64,000 nucleotides of DNA from Lasiosphaeria ovina (GCA_033439765.1 JAULSN010000001.1:7316001-7380000); one strand, 5' to 3'. Shown: positions 21,995 through 34,291, counted from the stretch's first letter. Made by a program: numbers and translations. The notes: generated by a model not told the origin, from the letters alone.

Positions 21995-24900
21995 ATGGCT
22001 GGGTCGAGCACCCTGCTCGACCACGCAGGGTCCATGCCTCCTGTCAGCGGCCAGAAAGCCTTCGGCTTCCAGGGTGGCGCTCGAGGGGGCAGGCGACCCA
22101 TACCCCACATCGACGACATCGTCTCCGTTACCGTCGACGTCGACACCCATGCTCCCATCGAGAAGGTCCTCCAGGTAGCCGAGACTTACCTGCGCCAGGC
22201 CGAATCCTCCAAAAACTTTGGCCGCCCCGACCTGGCGCTGGCCGATTACATCAAGACCAACATCATCGTCCTCGACATCAAGAAGAACAAGGGGTGGGTA
22301 TCGCTACAGAACGATAATAAGACTCAGTATGAACGGTACCAGCGCCTCTTGCGCCAGGTTCTTGCCGCGCATACCGATTTCGAGCAGATCAAGGCCGAGA
22401 TCAAGGCCGACAACCAAGAGAGCGGCGTGCAGCCGACTGTTGTTCGGCCGCTGGCGAATGGAGAGGGCATCGATAGCCGGACAGGGCAGGACAACATGGC
22501 CACCAAGACAGCTCAGGATGGCAGCGTGACAGATCGGGGCGGTCTGAACGGCAGTGCTGGAACCAAGGCGAACGGCACACCGCGCCGGCCACCGCCTCCT
22601 CCAATCAAGACCAAGCCGCATGTTCACCCGAAACCCCAAGGCCTGCACGGCAATGCCATCCGGCCAGCCGCCCGGGGAGATTCGTCGTCGAACAAGTCGT
22701 CGCAGGATCTCCTCCAGCGTTTCGCGAATCTGCGGGCTAGCACCGCTAACACTATTCAGGACCCGCGCATCCGTACGCAGCCTATTGCGCCTCAGAATAT
22801 ACTGGAGCAGCAGGATTTGCTGGGATCGCAGTACTCAAGTTCTCTTGCAGGCGATGCGTCTGATATGCCAAGATTGCCCGATGCCATCTATAACCCGGCG
22901 AGAGGGACAATATCAAATGAGGCCGCCGAGCTTCCCTCGAGTGCTCCACGCGCCATCTATACTCGAACAAACTCTACGGCATCCTTCTCCAGTAATGCGA
23001 AGAGCAGTAAACCCCCTTCGTCTGAGGAGTACTTTGTGCCTGCCCAGGCGTTTGGCACAATGTCAGCCCCGGCTCCAGCAAAACGTTCAAAAATTACCAT
23101 TCCAAATGGCACCACCATCACCGCTCAGGACCTTTTCCGGTACATGAAGGCCGGTTCCAAGGATATCTCCATACTCATAATTGATATCAGGAACCGAGAG
23201 GAATTCGATGAAGGTCACATCATGTCTCAGGCTACCATCTGTCTCGAGGCTGAAGTCCTCATGAGAGACCATATCTCGGCGAGCCAAATAGCAGACAGCA
23301 TGATTCTCGCCCCAGCCGCAGAGCAACTCCTGTTTGAAAGGCGCCACGAGTTCGATTTGGTGGTGTTTTACGACGAGGAGTCTGACCGCGTTGCTGGAAA
23401 GGCAGATACTCCCGAACAGCGGGCGATCCAGGGCCTCTATAATGCCCTCAGCCATTACGATTTCTCTGGTGGATCAGGGCCGAAGTCAGGGCCGAAGTTG
23501 CTCAAGGGCGGCCTGGACGCCTGGACAAGCCTCGTGGGCAGGGGCGCCCTACAGTCGTCGTCAACCACCTCGATGAAGTCCTCAAAGTCATACACTTCGA
23601 GCCCCTTGGTGAGGGGTCTCTTGACCCGGCGTCAGACTCACATTCCCCGGCCGATTCAAGACCCAGAAGAAGCCCGGAGGTGGGAGGAAACCATTTCTGA
23701 TATAGGAGGCATTTCTCCCGTTAGGACTACAGAAGAATTTCTCCGTCGGTTCCCCGCCGTGTCGGCGATCCAGGAGTCGATGGTATCCCCAGTTAGTCCC
23801 ACTGGAAGTCAGCCGCCAACCAGCCCCTTTCAATCTCGCCTGTCTCACGAGGAGACTCTTTACACCTCTTTACCGTCACCACCAACTCGCCCACCCCCCA
23901 CCCTTCCACGGAGGAGCTACAGCGGACTCGCCGAGGCGGAAAATACCTCGCCATTAATGGCCAAGAGGGCAATCATGAAGGCGGGGGTGGATCATTTCCG
24001 GGAAAATCGGACAGGGTTACAGAACCCTGGGGTATTCTGCTTCGCAAACAGCTCCTTACAGGCCATGTTTGCCACACCTGGTTTCGCCCGCGAGCTATGG
24101 ACCGGCTCCTGGAAGGATACATACCCGGTGCCTATGAAACGTGATGAGAGATACCAAAATCCCCAGTTGCTTATCAAGTGCCTCGCCAACCTATTTCACT
24201 GGCTAGACCAGGGAACATTCAAGTCCCTGGAAGCCAAAACTGTTATGGTATGTGTTTTGTCTTAAATGGTTTGGAAGATTTGATACTGACGGCTTTTCAG
24301 GAGTATATACATGCTATCCATATGTCAGGCGTTGATGGCAAGAAGAAGCCAGAATCTGAAATATTCGGAGGGCCGGCACAACAAGACGCCCAAGAATTCT
24401 ACTCGTTCATCATGGACAATATCCACGACGAGACAAACATTTACAGGGACAAGAAGCCCTCAAAGGAGGAAAAGCCCTACACTCCCAAAGATGGCACCAT
24501 TATCCAAAACGCCATGGATTACTGGCGAGACTATTCGAGCGCGAGCGCTTCCATTATCGACAAATACTTCCGGGGTCTAGAGGTGTTCATTTCGCGCTGT
24601 CACAACCGGACATGCCGCCAAGAAATACGGCTCTTCCAACCTTGCGACGTTTGGATCCTCAACCTGGCTGGTGTGAACGATCCCACAGACCTGGATCAAC
24701 TCCTCGCCAACCACCAGGCGCCGGAGCAATTCCCGGACCTTCTCTGCGAGACATGCAACAAGCCGGGGAGGACGAGGAGATCGAGATTTGCTCGGCTGCC
24801 CGACCGCCTCGCGTTTTGTCTCAACCGCTTCCACACCCTAGGGGGTTCGATGGGCGGCAGCGCGGGTGGCGGGCGGGCGGCGGCCAACAAGATCCACACC

Positions 24901-25242
24901 AAGGTCCGCTTCCCCATCCGCGACCTCGACCTGACCAAATACTGCGCCGAGCCGGACCCGGACATGACGTCGACCGACGACCCGCACTTCGCCGGCCGCA
25001 TGCGCTACGACTGCTACGCCGTCACGGTGCACGTCGGCCACGGCATCAACGGCGGCCACTACTACAGCTACGTCCAGGACGAGCTCTCGAAGGACCCCGC
25101 CAGCTGGTACCGCTGCAACGACGACGTCGTCGACCGCGTCAAAATCGGCACCCCGGGCGCCGTCGGCGACTTCACCGAGACCATGTACCAGAACGGAAAC
25201 ACGTCGGCCTACATGGTGTATTATCGGCGCCAGGGGACATGA
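21995..25242 (+). CDS. DOA4: ubiquitin carboxyl-terminal hydrolase with rhodanese domain (Doa4/USP8 type)
   Basis: Cysteine protease of the USP family, which removes ubiquitin from endosomal cargo and recycles ubiquitin. Two exons (21995-24247, 24301-25242) give 1064 residues. N-terminal helices (about 30-140, HAPIEKVLQVAETYLRQAE, FGRPDLALADYIK) resemble the USP8 dimerisation/MIT-like region. A rhodanese domain spans about 385-515 (ISILIIDIRNREEFDEGHI). The USP domain runs from about 672 to the end. The Cys box reads GLQNPGVFCFANSSLQ (nucleophile Cys682) instead of the usual GLxNLGNTCYMNS. The Asn five residues before the Cys, which forms the oxyanion hole in the family, is kept. The His box is GHGINGGHYYSY (His1004), followed by WYRCNDDVV. 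Zinc-ribbon cysteine pairs appear as CHNRTC and CETC. The C-terminus is AYMVYYRR. No Cys is visible at the usual rhodanese catalytic position, as expected for a regulatory rhodanese domain. The DOA4 symbol is by architecture. Confidence 0.9.
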
Positions 25243-26245
25243 TTTTTGGATGTTTTTTGCGTGTTCCTGTTTAATGGGGATGGTCTCTTAGGGATGCATG
25301 ATAAATGTGGAAAGGTGAACGTCCACCTTTGCGGCATGTGTCAGTTAGATGCTTTGCCCGGTCGGTCATCCATGATACTTATGATCGAAACGGTCTCGGG
25401 AGGTCCTGGCTGTTGATAGATGTGGAAACCGCCTTTGGCGGGTTGAAAGCCAGCTGCCTTGTTTTTGTTCTGTTGCGGTAGCATTTCCCTTCTCCAAAGG
25501 TTAGAGGGAGGGAGGGCGAGCGCCGAGAGAAGAAGGACTACGCAAATATGATGTGTTCTTCTTTGCTGTTCTTGTTGTTCCTGCTGCAGTTAGTTGCTGA
25601 GTTGCAACTGCAAATAACGTACTTCTCTGTGTTAAGCCTCTTCTTCTCGTTCTGGGTAGGTAGGTGCCTTGGGGGGTTGTAAATACGTACTACCTACGTA
25701 GTAGTAGTGCCACACAATGTGCCGCGTTTACGACGTGCATGCATGCTCTTCGTCTCCCTATTTCGCTTTGCCATTTTCGATATTGTCAGGGGCGAGGCTA
25801 CCAACTTCGGTACCTGCCTACCTGCCGCCAAGAGTGTGAGCAATAGACATCCATACAGACAGTGCATAAGCTGTGTGCACATTCGGAACCGCATTCGGAT
25901 CCCAAGGTTCACGGCCATGCATGTAAGCAGCACGTAAGCTTTAAACGACTGCAAGTTTCCGGCATGTCGTACATGCATAGGCAGAAATGGACAGAGCATC
26001 TGACCGACAGCCAACAAGGTTGAGAATGAACATCTTCCCATTACGCCCCCTGAAGCAAATATTATTCTAGATGACGAATTACTGCCCGAGTCTCGGGGAG
26101 AGAGGCGCGACTCATTATAATTATTGTTACACATGATAGGACACACCTACCGACCTAAGGTGCAAGCTATGCTGCCAAACAACCCACAGAGCACAGACTA
26201 ATGCATAAGCGCTCAAACAGATGATCTCATCCTCCCTTCTTTCTT
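25243..26245. other. convergent intergenic region, no gene seen
   Basis: Shared 3' flank of the USP gene (+) and the acyl-CoA synthetase gene (-). Contains TAGGTAGGT and CTACCTACGTAG words at about 25656-25701. No coding signal. Confidence 0.5.
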
Positions 26246-28475
26246 TCAGTTTCCGGCAATGCAATTGGCAATCTCCTTCTCGTGTTTCCCTTGGATTGCT
26301 CTCCGGTTTACTTTCTGCGTTGCCGTCACGTAGCCCTGTCACAACGGTGTTAGCAACCAACGGCAAGTAAAGGTGAAAGGGGAGGTGACTGATTAAGAAA
26401 AGCCGGGACTCACATTTACGGGCGTCCACTCTTCGTCTACAATCAAAACTCCAGTCACCGTCTCGTTGGCGCTGAGGCCTGCCTTCTTCGCGGCGGTTTT
26501 CAGCTCCTTGAGGACGGCGGTGCGCACTTTGGGGTGAGTGCGCATCGAGTGCTCGTCAACGCCGAGCTCGGCCGCTAGTTCGGAAAGGGCCTTCTCGTTA
26601 GCAAAGACGACCGCGATGGGCCGCGGAGCCTCGCTTCCGCCATAAACCATGACGTTCTGGACGCAGGGCGCGCCGCGGTAGACGGCCTCCAGCTTCTCAA
26701 AGGCGATATACTCGCCGCCCTGGAGCTTGACGAGGTTCTTGACGCGGTCGATGACGCGCAAGTGGCCATTGGCGCCGAACTCGCCAATATCACCAGTGCG
26801 GAACCAGCCGTCCGAGGTTACGGCCTTGGCCGTCTCCTCCGGATTCTCGAAGTAGGTCGTCAGAACCGGACCGCCGCGCATAAGAATCTCGCCCTGCGGC
26901 AGCGTCGAGTCGGTGCTGTAGTTGAGCTCGGGAATCGAGACAAGCTTCACCTCGATTGCGCCCGGGACGGTGCCGCTGGTGTCCGGCGACCACTGTAGAG
27001 GGGAGCCGAGGCCGCCATTGCCGCAGGATTCGGTCAGCCCGTACCCGCTGATCATGGGCGCCACCACCATGCTCAAGAAGTGTAACGTGCCTGCCGAGAT
27101 GCCGCTGGCGCCGTTGACAATGAAGCGAAGCCGGTCACCCGTCATTATGCGCACCTTGCCGAAGACGATGCGGTCGAACAGGGTGTGTCCGGGCAGCCCC
27201 TTGGCCACGAGGAAGGATTTAAGCTTGAGGGCGCCCCAGAAAAGCGAGCGTGTGACTATGCCCGAGCTGTTGACCCGGCTTTCGACGCCTTTCCTGACTG
27301 TCTCCCAAACCTGCGGCACGCCAATCATGACGGTAGGTCGAAACGCGCGCATATCGCCGGCACAGTTGCGCATGCTACTATCGACGAGGGTGCGCGGGTG
27401 GCCGTAGCCGAGGGTGCCGCCGATGAAGATGACGCAGTTCTCGACGACGAGTTCGAAAATGTGCGCGAGGGGCAGGTAGGCAAGCACGTTTTCACGGTTA
27501 CTTACAATCCCCTTCATGACACTGTATATGCCGGCCACAGCTGACACAAAGCTGGCATGGGTCACTGGGACGCCTTTGGGAAGGCCTGTGCTTCCCGACG
27601 TGTACATGATGCAGTACGTCTCGTCGGCCTGGGGTTCCACGGGCGCCGTCGGATTCTCCTCGCCGAGCGCGCGCACCTCTTCGAACGACAGGACGGTGAG
27701 GTCCGGGTGGGACGCCTTGAACGCCTTGATCTCGACGTCGGGCACGGGGTTGTGGGTGGCGTGGTTGTAGATGAGCACCTTGACAGACGGCGCCCTCTTC
27801 AAGGGGCCGGCTATTGTCTTCAACAGGTGGGGGTCGACGAATATGGCATCTGCCTTGCTCTGGACGAGCGAGTGCTCAACGCCGCTCTCGCCGAGAGTGT
27901 CATAGGCCGTGACGATGGTTATTGACTGGGACGAGCACGCGTGTGACATGTTCAACCATTGCGCACTATTTGCCATTTCCAGAAAGTTAGGGAGGGACAA
28001 GGACGGGGACAGAGGCACGACACACATACGTCGTGGCAGCAAATATGTGGACCTTGTCCTTTGGTGACAAACCCAGCTTCCTGAGACCCGCGCCGACCTG
28101 CAGGGCCATGGTGTAGTAGTCCGTGTACGTCATGTACTCGTAGTCGGAGAGCTCGAAAAAGGTCCATTCCTTGTCAGTCTCGATGGTCTCGCCGTTGCGA
28201 CCCTTGGAGATGACCTTTTTGGCTTCCCGGTGGGTGCGGAGGAGTCTGCGGGTGCCGACGGCAGGCTCATTGCCGTAAGTGGAGGCACTTTTCTTGAGGA
28301 GATCAAAGGTGGTGTTTATGTCTGGCGTGGGGCGCGTCCATAGGGCATCCTTGGCCGAGGGATGGCGGCGGGGGATGGTTTCGCCCGGGACCGGGTCGTA
28401 ACCCGATGCTTCGACGGTGAAGGGCGGCTTCTGCACCATCCGCAGCGGCAGAGGGCCGTCGACGAAGGATGGCAT
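26246..28475 (-). CDS. FAA1: long-chain fatty acid-CoA ligase
   Basis: Activates fatty acids with ATP and CoA for lipid synthesis, beta-oxidation and protein acylation. Three exons give 695 residues: 28030-28475, 26414-27965 and 26246-26335, with phases 2, 0. ANL-superfamily marks seen: the P-loop-like YTSGSTGLPKG at about 267-277; GYGLTESCG in the middle; and the FACS signature GWFRTGDIGEFGANGHLRVI followed by DRVKNLVKLQGGEYIAFEKL. The last short exon supplies TATQKVNRRAI. Length and start (MPSFVDGPLPLR) fit the Faa1/Faa4 branch of about 700 residues. There is no C-terminal peroxisomal SKL-type signal (it ends CIAGN), so a cytosolic, lipid-droplet or ER-associated form is more likely than a peroxisomal Faa2 type. 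TACTCCGTA occurs about 100 bp upstream of the start (28572-28580). Confidence 0.92.
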
Positions 28476-30644
28476 TGCGATGACCTGGTAGACAGGCGGG
28501 CGGGCAAGAAAGTGCTAGTTCTAGATAGGTGGATAGTTGCCGTGGTTGTCACTTAGATGCCTCGTCCAGGGTACTCCGTATAGGGGACAAAGTTTGGCAG
28601 AGAGTGTAGGTGTGGTGTGCAACGGGGCACAGTGCAGAGCACAGCGGGCGGGCTTCGGCAGTTTAAAAGTCAAGTTTGCGGCCGGTCGAGCTTTCAGAAA
28701 CCCGGTTGTCTACCAGGGATGAAAGTAGCCCAACTCGGATTGTTCACGGTTGGTTCTGTATGTGTTCGTTGGCGGCTTGGGAGACGGAGAATGCGGACCT
28801 TCCTGAGGCGAGGTGGGCGGAAAACCGCTAGTCGTCAGCTAGCTGTAAACTAGCACGCCCAATTTGAAACTTTGCAGGTTAGGCAAGGATCGCAAACAGC
28901 TCGGACTTGTGCGTCAGCGGTGGACAACTTGAATAGAAGAAGGAGCGAGTGAGGCTTGATGACTGCCAGAGAGTCTAGGCCTTGCGTGAAGTCTATCACA
29001 CGTGGGGCGGTTGATTTATATGAGGTGTATATCCATACGGTATGTACCGTACAGGGCACACAGTACCGTGCCGAGGTGGAGACGGCCGATGCAGCAATTT
29101 TCGGGGAGCTTTTTGTAGAATCCCGACCCTTACGGTCCTCAACAATCCAATCAAGGCAGCAACAGACCTTAGCCCCAAACCTAGCGTCTTGTCTGACGGC
29201 TGACAGCTGCACCTCCAAAGTACAGATGGTGGATGTGACAGCAATGGAGTGACAATGGAATGAGGCGACCCCTGGAAAGGTTCTGACCTCTACGGCAGCC
29301 AAGAGTCGAGCTGGGTCGAGCCTATTCCTTTTTCTTTGCTTATAACTCTCCGGCATTGAACCGCAGCGGCTGCGCTACCCAGGCGTCCAGTGGGAAATAG
29401 CTTACTATGACTGACGCCGCAAGGGCAAGGAATGGCCTGGGATCCCATTTTCATCGGTCGGATTCATGACATCAAGGTTGCGGTCCCTCCCAGAGTCCCG
29501 ACTGCAACTCGCAACCCGCACACAACCTCAAACTTGTTCGTCTCATCTCGTTTTTTTTGGGGGGAGGGCATCCACCGATGGCAATACCACTACCTGAATA
29601 GAGCATGGCACGCGTGGCACTAACTTGACCTCGCAGCCCTACAATGCGGGGTCAGATCGGACTCCTCCCATCCAAACGCGGCGAAGTCAGATTTGCCTCG
29701 GCTACCTACCTGACCACTCGGAGACAGCCGTCTTTGACTTGCCTCGGAAGGTTGAGTTGTGTGTATGTACGTACCCGCGTGAGGGGGCCCAGGTGTCCTA
29801 CAACAGGTTGCCTTATTATGTTGGGTCGTAACAGAGGCTTACTATTGGCGGAAAAAGTACCATTTAGCTGCAGCACGATTAACCAGCCTTTTCTAGTTCA
29901 AACATAAAAGAAGTGCCAAACGGTACCCACGGATGTTCTTTCAACATGCTCAATGCAACTAAGGTAACCTGTTGTAGGACATGGACCTCCCTCCCGGCAT
30001 CGACGGAATGGATGGGAACCTATGGGTATCGTGACGGTCCGTCGCTGCCTTGCTTGGCAATAAGGTTCACACATCTCACCTCATGTAATATTGTACTAGT
30101 GTTATTTGCAGTGCATACAGGCAGGAACGAAAGAGGCTGAACACCAAACGCCAGACTCCAATGGAACCTCTTCATTTAGTTCTATTCCCCTTTTTGGCAA
30201 CAGATAAAACCGGGACAACATGGCATCGGCATCGGACCCTGTCGTTTGTTCCCTACCAGGTACTATTCTTATCAAGATTACGCCCAGTGCCGGTTCTCAC
30301 CTGCATCTCCATTTCATGAGCCAGTTGTAACTTGTGTCGATTCGAGGTAATCGACAAGCCTCGTCGTCTGTCCCAAGATGCTGCCTGATTGGGCAGAAAA
30401 GGCAAGGGGCACGCGTCAGCGACCGAACAATGGAACCCCCCCCCCCCCACAGCGGTAGGAGCAAGCAGCAGCAGGGCTGTGAGTGTGACGCTGGAGCAGC
30501 CCTAGACGCGGAGACGACCAGCAGCGATCAGCACTTCAAACAGCCGCTCTTCTGAATAAGCAAGCATCACCGGAAACGACTACTACCCCACGTACCAGGA
30601 CAAGCCAGCCCTATCGAGCCTTTCGAACCTGACTGATTGATGCC
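28476..30644. promoter_or_regulatory. divergent intergenic region between acyl-CoA synthetase and Upc2-like factor
   Basis: 2.2 kb with no supported gene. It holds the promoters of both flanking genes, one TACTCCGTA (28572-28580), and a C homopolymer near 30438-30448. Short frames inside show no motif or codon bias. Confidence 0.5.
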
Positions 30645-32211
30645 ATGGACGAAACTGGCGCGGTGGGCGGCGCAATGGATGGGATTGGCGGCGGCGGCGA
30701 TGAGATGGATGGATTTGCGTTCCATCTTGACCCCCGAGACGACTCGTGGCAAGGCCAAGGCTCCGACTTGCTCAACAACAGCTCGTCGTCGTCGTCGGGA
30801 TCCTCACTAGGCTCACCAACACCAACACCAACTGTCTCGGCCTCGGCCTCGGCCTCTGAAACCAGCCAGACACTGTCGGTTCGGCGCAGGCCCATCCCAA
30901 GAAAGGGCCACACAAAGTCGCGCCGAGGCTGCTTTGCCTGCAAGAGACGGAAAGTCAAGTGCCAGGAGACGCAGCCCGCCTGCCTCAACTGTTCGCGGAT
31001 CGGTCTCAAATGCGAATATCCTCCACCGCCCGAGTTATCGTCTTTGACGTCCCAAGTTTTGCAGCTAGAATTAAAGTCACAGTCACAGTCTCAGTCCCCG
31101 TCCCAGCCCCAGGCCTTGTCGCTTTACACCTCGACTCCCTTGCAGTCGACTCCGTCCCTCTTGCCCAGCTTCACCATGCAAGACTTCCGCTTCTTCCATC
31201 ATTTTATCCTCAACGCTTTCCCGCCTCTTCCCATGAACGGAGACGGCGTATGGCAGTCCGTCGCGGCCCTCTCGCATCAAGTTTGTTCCCCTGCCATATA
31301 CAGTAGACCAGTTCTGGTTGACTGACCCGCTCCCAGTATGACTACTTGTTGCACGCCATGCTAGGCCTCGCCGCTTCGCACTTGAGCCTGTTCGGTGACG
31401 ATTCTTCGTCGGTGGCTCTTTCCTACCGCGTGAAGGCTCTACAAACCCTCAACCAGGCCCTCAACACAGCCCCCACGTCAAACATAGAAGCAGACGCTAG
31501 GTTCGCCACCGCGATGGTCCTGGCATTCCAGGCTTCTACGATGCCTGAGGGAATGGTCGAGTGGGTAACCATGGCTCGAGGATGTGGCATCATTGCCAGG
31601 TCTGAAGCCATCTACACTTCGGAGAAATCGATATTCTTCACTCTCGGCCAACAGGGCGTGTCCAGAAGCATGAAGAGGTTAACGCCGCGTGATCCAAAAA
31701 ACCTCCCAGAGCTCCCCACCGAAGATTTGGTCAGAGAGTTCCTTGTCTCTCTTAGGGCGATTGCGCCCCTCTGCTCAAGCCCGATCGAGGTCATGTTTCT
31801 CGCTGAGATCGAGCGTGCCGCGAAACTGGCCACTGTATCGGCAGACGAAGGTGAGGCTCGGAAATGTCTCGGCTCGTTTTTGGATCGTACCTTATGGCTA
31901 ACACTGTCGCCGATATAGCGTTTGCCGCTCTCACGGGTCAATACGTGATACTTAGCCACGCCAGCGAAGAAGAATACGCCCCCTTCACGGACCCTGAGAA
32001 CTATGCAGTTCAGCTCCTGCTAATTCACTTCTCACTAATCGAGTACGCCATGGGCGCTCGCACACTCTCGGAAGAAGGTACAAAGTTTGGTTACCGCAAA
32101 TGGGCAGCCATCCGGTGGGTGGGCCGTCTCGTCGACACGCTCCCAGAGGAGTTCCACCAATATTTAGAGTGGCCCATCAAATACGCCCAACATTTAACAA
32201 AACACGAATAG
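30645..32211 (+). CDS. Zn2Cys6 transcription factor, Upc2-like
   Basis: Three exons (30645-31280, 31337-31850, 31919-32211) give 480 residues. The binuclear zinc cluster sits at Cys96, 99, 106, 113, 116 and 123 in GHTKSRRGCFACKRRKVKC followed by PACLNCSRIGLKCEYP, with spacing C-x2-C-x6-C-x6-C-x2-C-x6-C. It is preceded by a Ser/Ala-rich acidic N-terminus (Ser run from TCG repeats near 30784). The linker has a Gln-Ser repeat (SQSQSQSPSQPQ). The C-terminal part begins FTMQDFRFFHHFILNAFPP and contains LLHAMLGLAASHLSLF and a tail IRWVGRLVDTLPEEFHQYLEW, the layout of Upc2/sterol-uptake-control type regulators. In yeasts these bind sterols and switch on ergosterol and transporter genes. Assignment to that subgroup is by overall pattern and is less certain than the zinc-cluster call. 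Its 3' end is only 45 bp from the convergent RTA1-like gene. Confidence 0.88.
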
Positions 32212-32256
32212 TCGGGCCCTGAGCTCCCTGTTCTTAGCCGTCTATCAGCACGGCAT

Positions 32257-33412
32257 TCATCTCTGCTCAGGAGCCACGGTGCTTCTGGTTCCAAAGGAGC
32301 CTAGCTCTTTTTGGTCGCCGTCTTCTTCGACTCTCTCCATCCGACCATCACTCCCGAGACATGTGCTGGGATGATACACGCAGAAGACCGAAATAGCGAC
32401 AACCATAGGTACAGCGTCAAACACCCAGAACAGCCACTCGTGGTTGAAGGAGTACCCCATAACACCCTCGGCGAACTCTGCAACTCGGTAGATAGACCGA
32501 ATCTGTTTGTTATTTTTGGGTCAGCACAAGTACGCCATTCCTCCCGATGCGCCACCATCATGAAGTGATTGAGCTCGTGGCAGGGTAGGATAGAGAGAGA
32601 AGAGATACCGCAGAAACCGCACGCCTTGTACGTACCAGGATCAGAAACGACGAAATGTAGACAGCCGCCACAACCTGCTTCCAGCCGGCCGGTGCGTGGG
32701 GTGCCGCATGGCTTGTCGCCAACCAGTGGAACCTCGCAAAGACAGCCAGAAAGAAGCAGAATCCAGCCACTTGCAAAGCCAGACCGGCGACAAGGACATT
32801 GAGGCCCGTTTGCGCCCGTGGCCCCTGCCAGTTGACCACAATGGCAACGATGGAGCCACTGCTCTGCACGAAAAATGATATGATGTCGAGCCCCACGAAC
32901 ACCCGTGTGATCAGTCGCCCATGGACCCCGAATACGCGCTGATGCCGAGCCGGAAGCACCCGCTGCACTAGCCGGCCGATCAGTAGGTAGTTGCCCGCGG
33001 CCACAAAGATGGGCGCTAGAACCACGAACGAGAGAGTGACGGCGAATAAGACCTTTTTTGCCGTGTTCCAAGAGTATGGGGTCAGCTCTATTTGCTTCAT
33101 TTCTCTCCCCCTCTAGTAGGACAAAGGAAAGGACAGATGGAATGGAGGATGGGTGGAGAAAGTAAGACAACGTCGACGTACTGTCTGGGTCGGCTGCTTG
33201 ATGGAGATACACCGCGTCACATATCCCAACACCTCGAGCCAGGAGCCGGCGACGACGCAGCTAAAATACCATGCCCGATAGCGTATCATGGTCAAGTAGA
33301 ATATGTAAATGAAGGATACTCCGTAGATAATTGATGCGATGATGGCTAGCGGCAGGTTTGGCTCGTACATCCAGACCATTCGGGGAGCGTCGATGTTTGC
33401 TGGTTGGCTCAT
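32257..33412 (-). CDS. RTA1-like seven-span membrane protein
   Basis: RTA1 family members are fungal plasma-membrane or vacuolar proteins linked to lipid translocation and resistance to 7-aminocholesterol or sphingoid bases. Three exons (33182-33412, 32636-33112, 32257-32502) give 317 residues. Hydrophobic spans in order: LAIIASIIYGVSFIYIFYL; YFSCVVAGSWLEVLGYV; VLFAVTLSFVVLAPIFVAAG; RVFVGLDIISFFVQSSGS (a family-typical stretch); VLVAGLALQVAGFCFFLAV; VVAAVYISSFLILIRSIYRV; and WLFWVFDAVPMVVAISVFCVY. The IRSIYRVAEFAEG block across intron 2 is typical. The start chosen is MSQPANIDAP at 33412; the frame stays open further upstream through a poly-Glu stretch created by a CTT/GAA microsatellite, judged to be leader. 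The exon 2 acceptor (CTAG before AGGGGGAG) is the least certain junction. Tail to tail with the Upc2-like factor gene. Confidence 0.87.
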
Positions 33413-33457
33413 TGTAGCGTTATTTACTGTCAACGTTGTTGTTCCTTGTTGTTGCTC

Positions 33458-33489
33458 CTCTTCTTCTTCTTCTTCTTCTTCTTCTTCTT
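33458..33489 (+). repeat. (CTT)n microsatellite in RTA1-like leader
   Basis: About ten CTT units lie 45-80 bp upstream of the RTA1-like start codon. On the coding strand this is a GAA run, translatable as poly-Glu if an upstream start were used. Seen directly. Confidence 0.9.
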
Positions 33490-34271
33490 TTGGAAACACT
33501 ACTCCTCTCCTTCTAGCCTTCTTTTCTTTCTTTTGACAGCCCAACCAGAGTCGTGTCGGGAGTGTCTCAAACGAGTGTCGTTCGGTCGGCGATAGGGGCA
33601 GGGTTGGAACGGAGACTTTTCTGCAATGGCAATAGAGGACTGGAGAAAATAAACAGACAAACTGGATATGGCTTTCTCAGCACTAGTTGTGAACCGCAGA
33701 AGCAAGGGGATACGCAACGGTATAAGAAACCTGGAGCGAAAAGGCTATGGTGCCTCGGCCTGCTGATAAGGTGTAGGAAGGGCTATTATATCCCCTACGG
33801 GAGCCAACTCCTGCATGGGTATCCAAGAGCACCCGTCCCTCTCAGAGCCTCTCCCGCCATGCTCGTGTGTGTGGCAGTGCCGTGGTCCAGCTCGGCGCGC
33901 CCCCGGGACATAGAGATAGGGGGAGAGCAACGCCAAGAACCAACCAGCAACCTCCCCCCCTTGCCGGTACCAGAGTCGGGGACCGCATTGGCGTTTGTTT
34001 AAGGTGTTAAGAACAACCCAGCAGGCACTGTTGACGCGCGGCGAACGAAGCAAGGAGAGAGACTGAGAGCTTGGCTTCGCTGCCGCTACGCTGCTTGCCT
34101 GTTGAAAAGTGGCAGAAGCAAAGCAACACGAAACTCCAGCCGCAGGCGAGGGGACCTCTTTTTTTCGTATAGGTAGGTAAATAGGGAGATCCTGTATGTA
34201 TGCTCCCCTGGTTGGGCCTGGGCGTCTCGTATAAGCGCAGACCCCAATCCAGGAACAAACCAATCAGCGTT

Positions 34272-34291
34272 ACACACACACACACACACAC
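34272..34291 (+). repeat. (AC)10 microsatellite
   Basis: An uninterrupted AC run in the spacer, followed about 95 bp later by a run of roughly 18 T residues (34384-34401). Seen directly. Confidence 0.9.
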
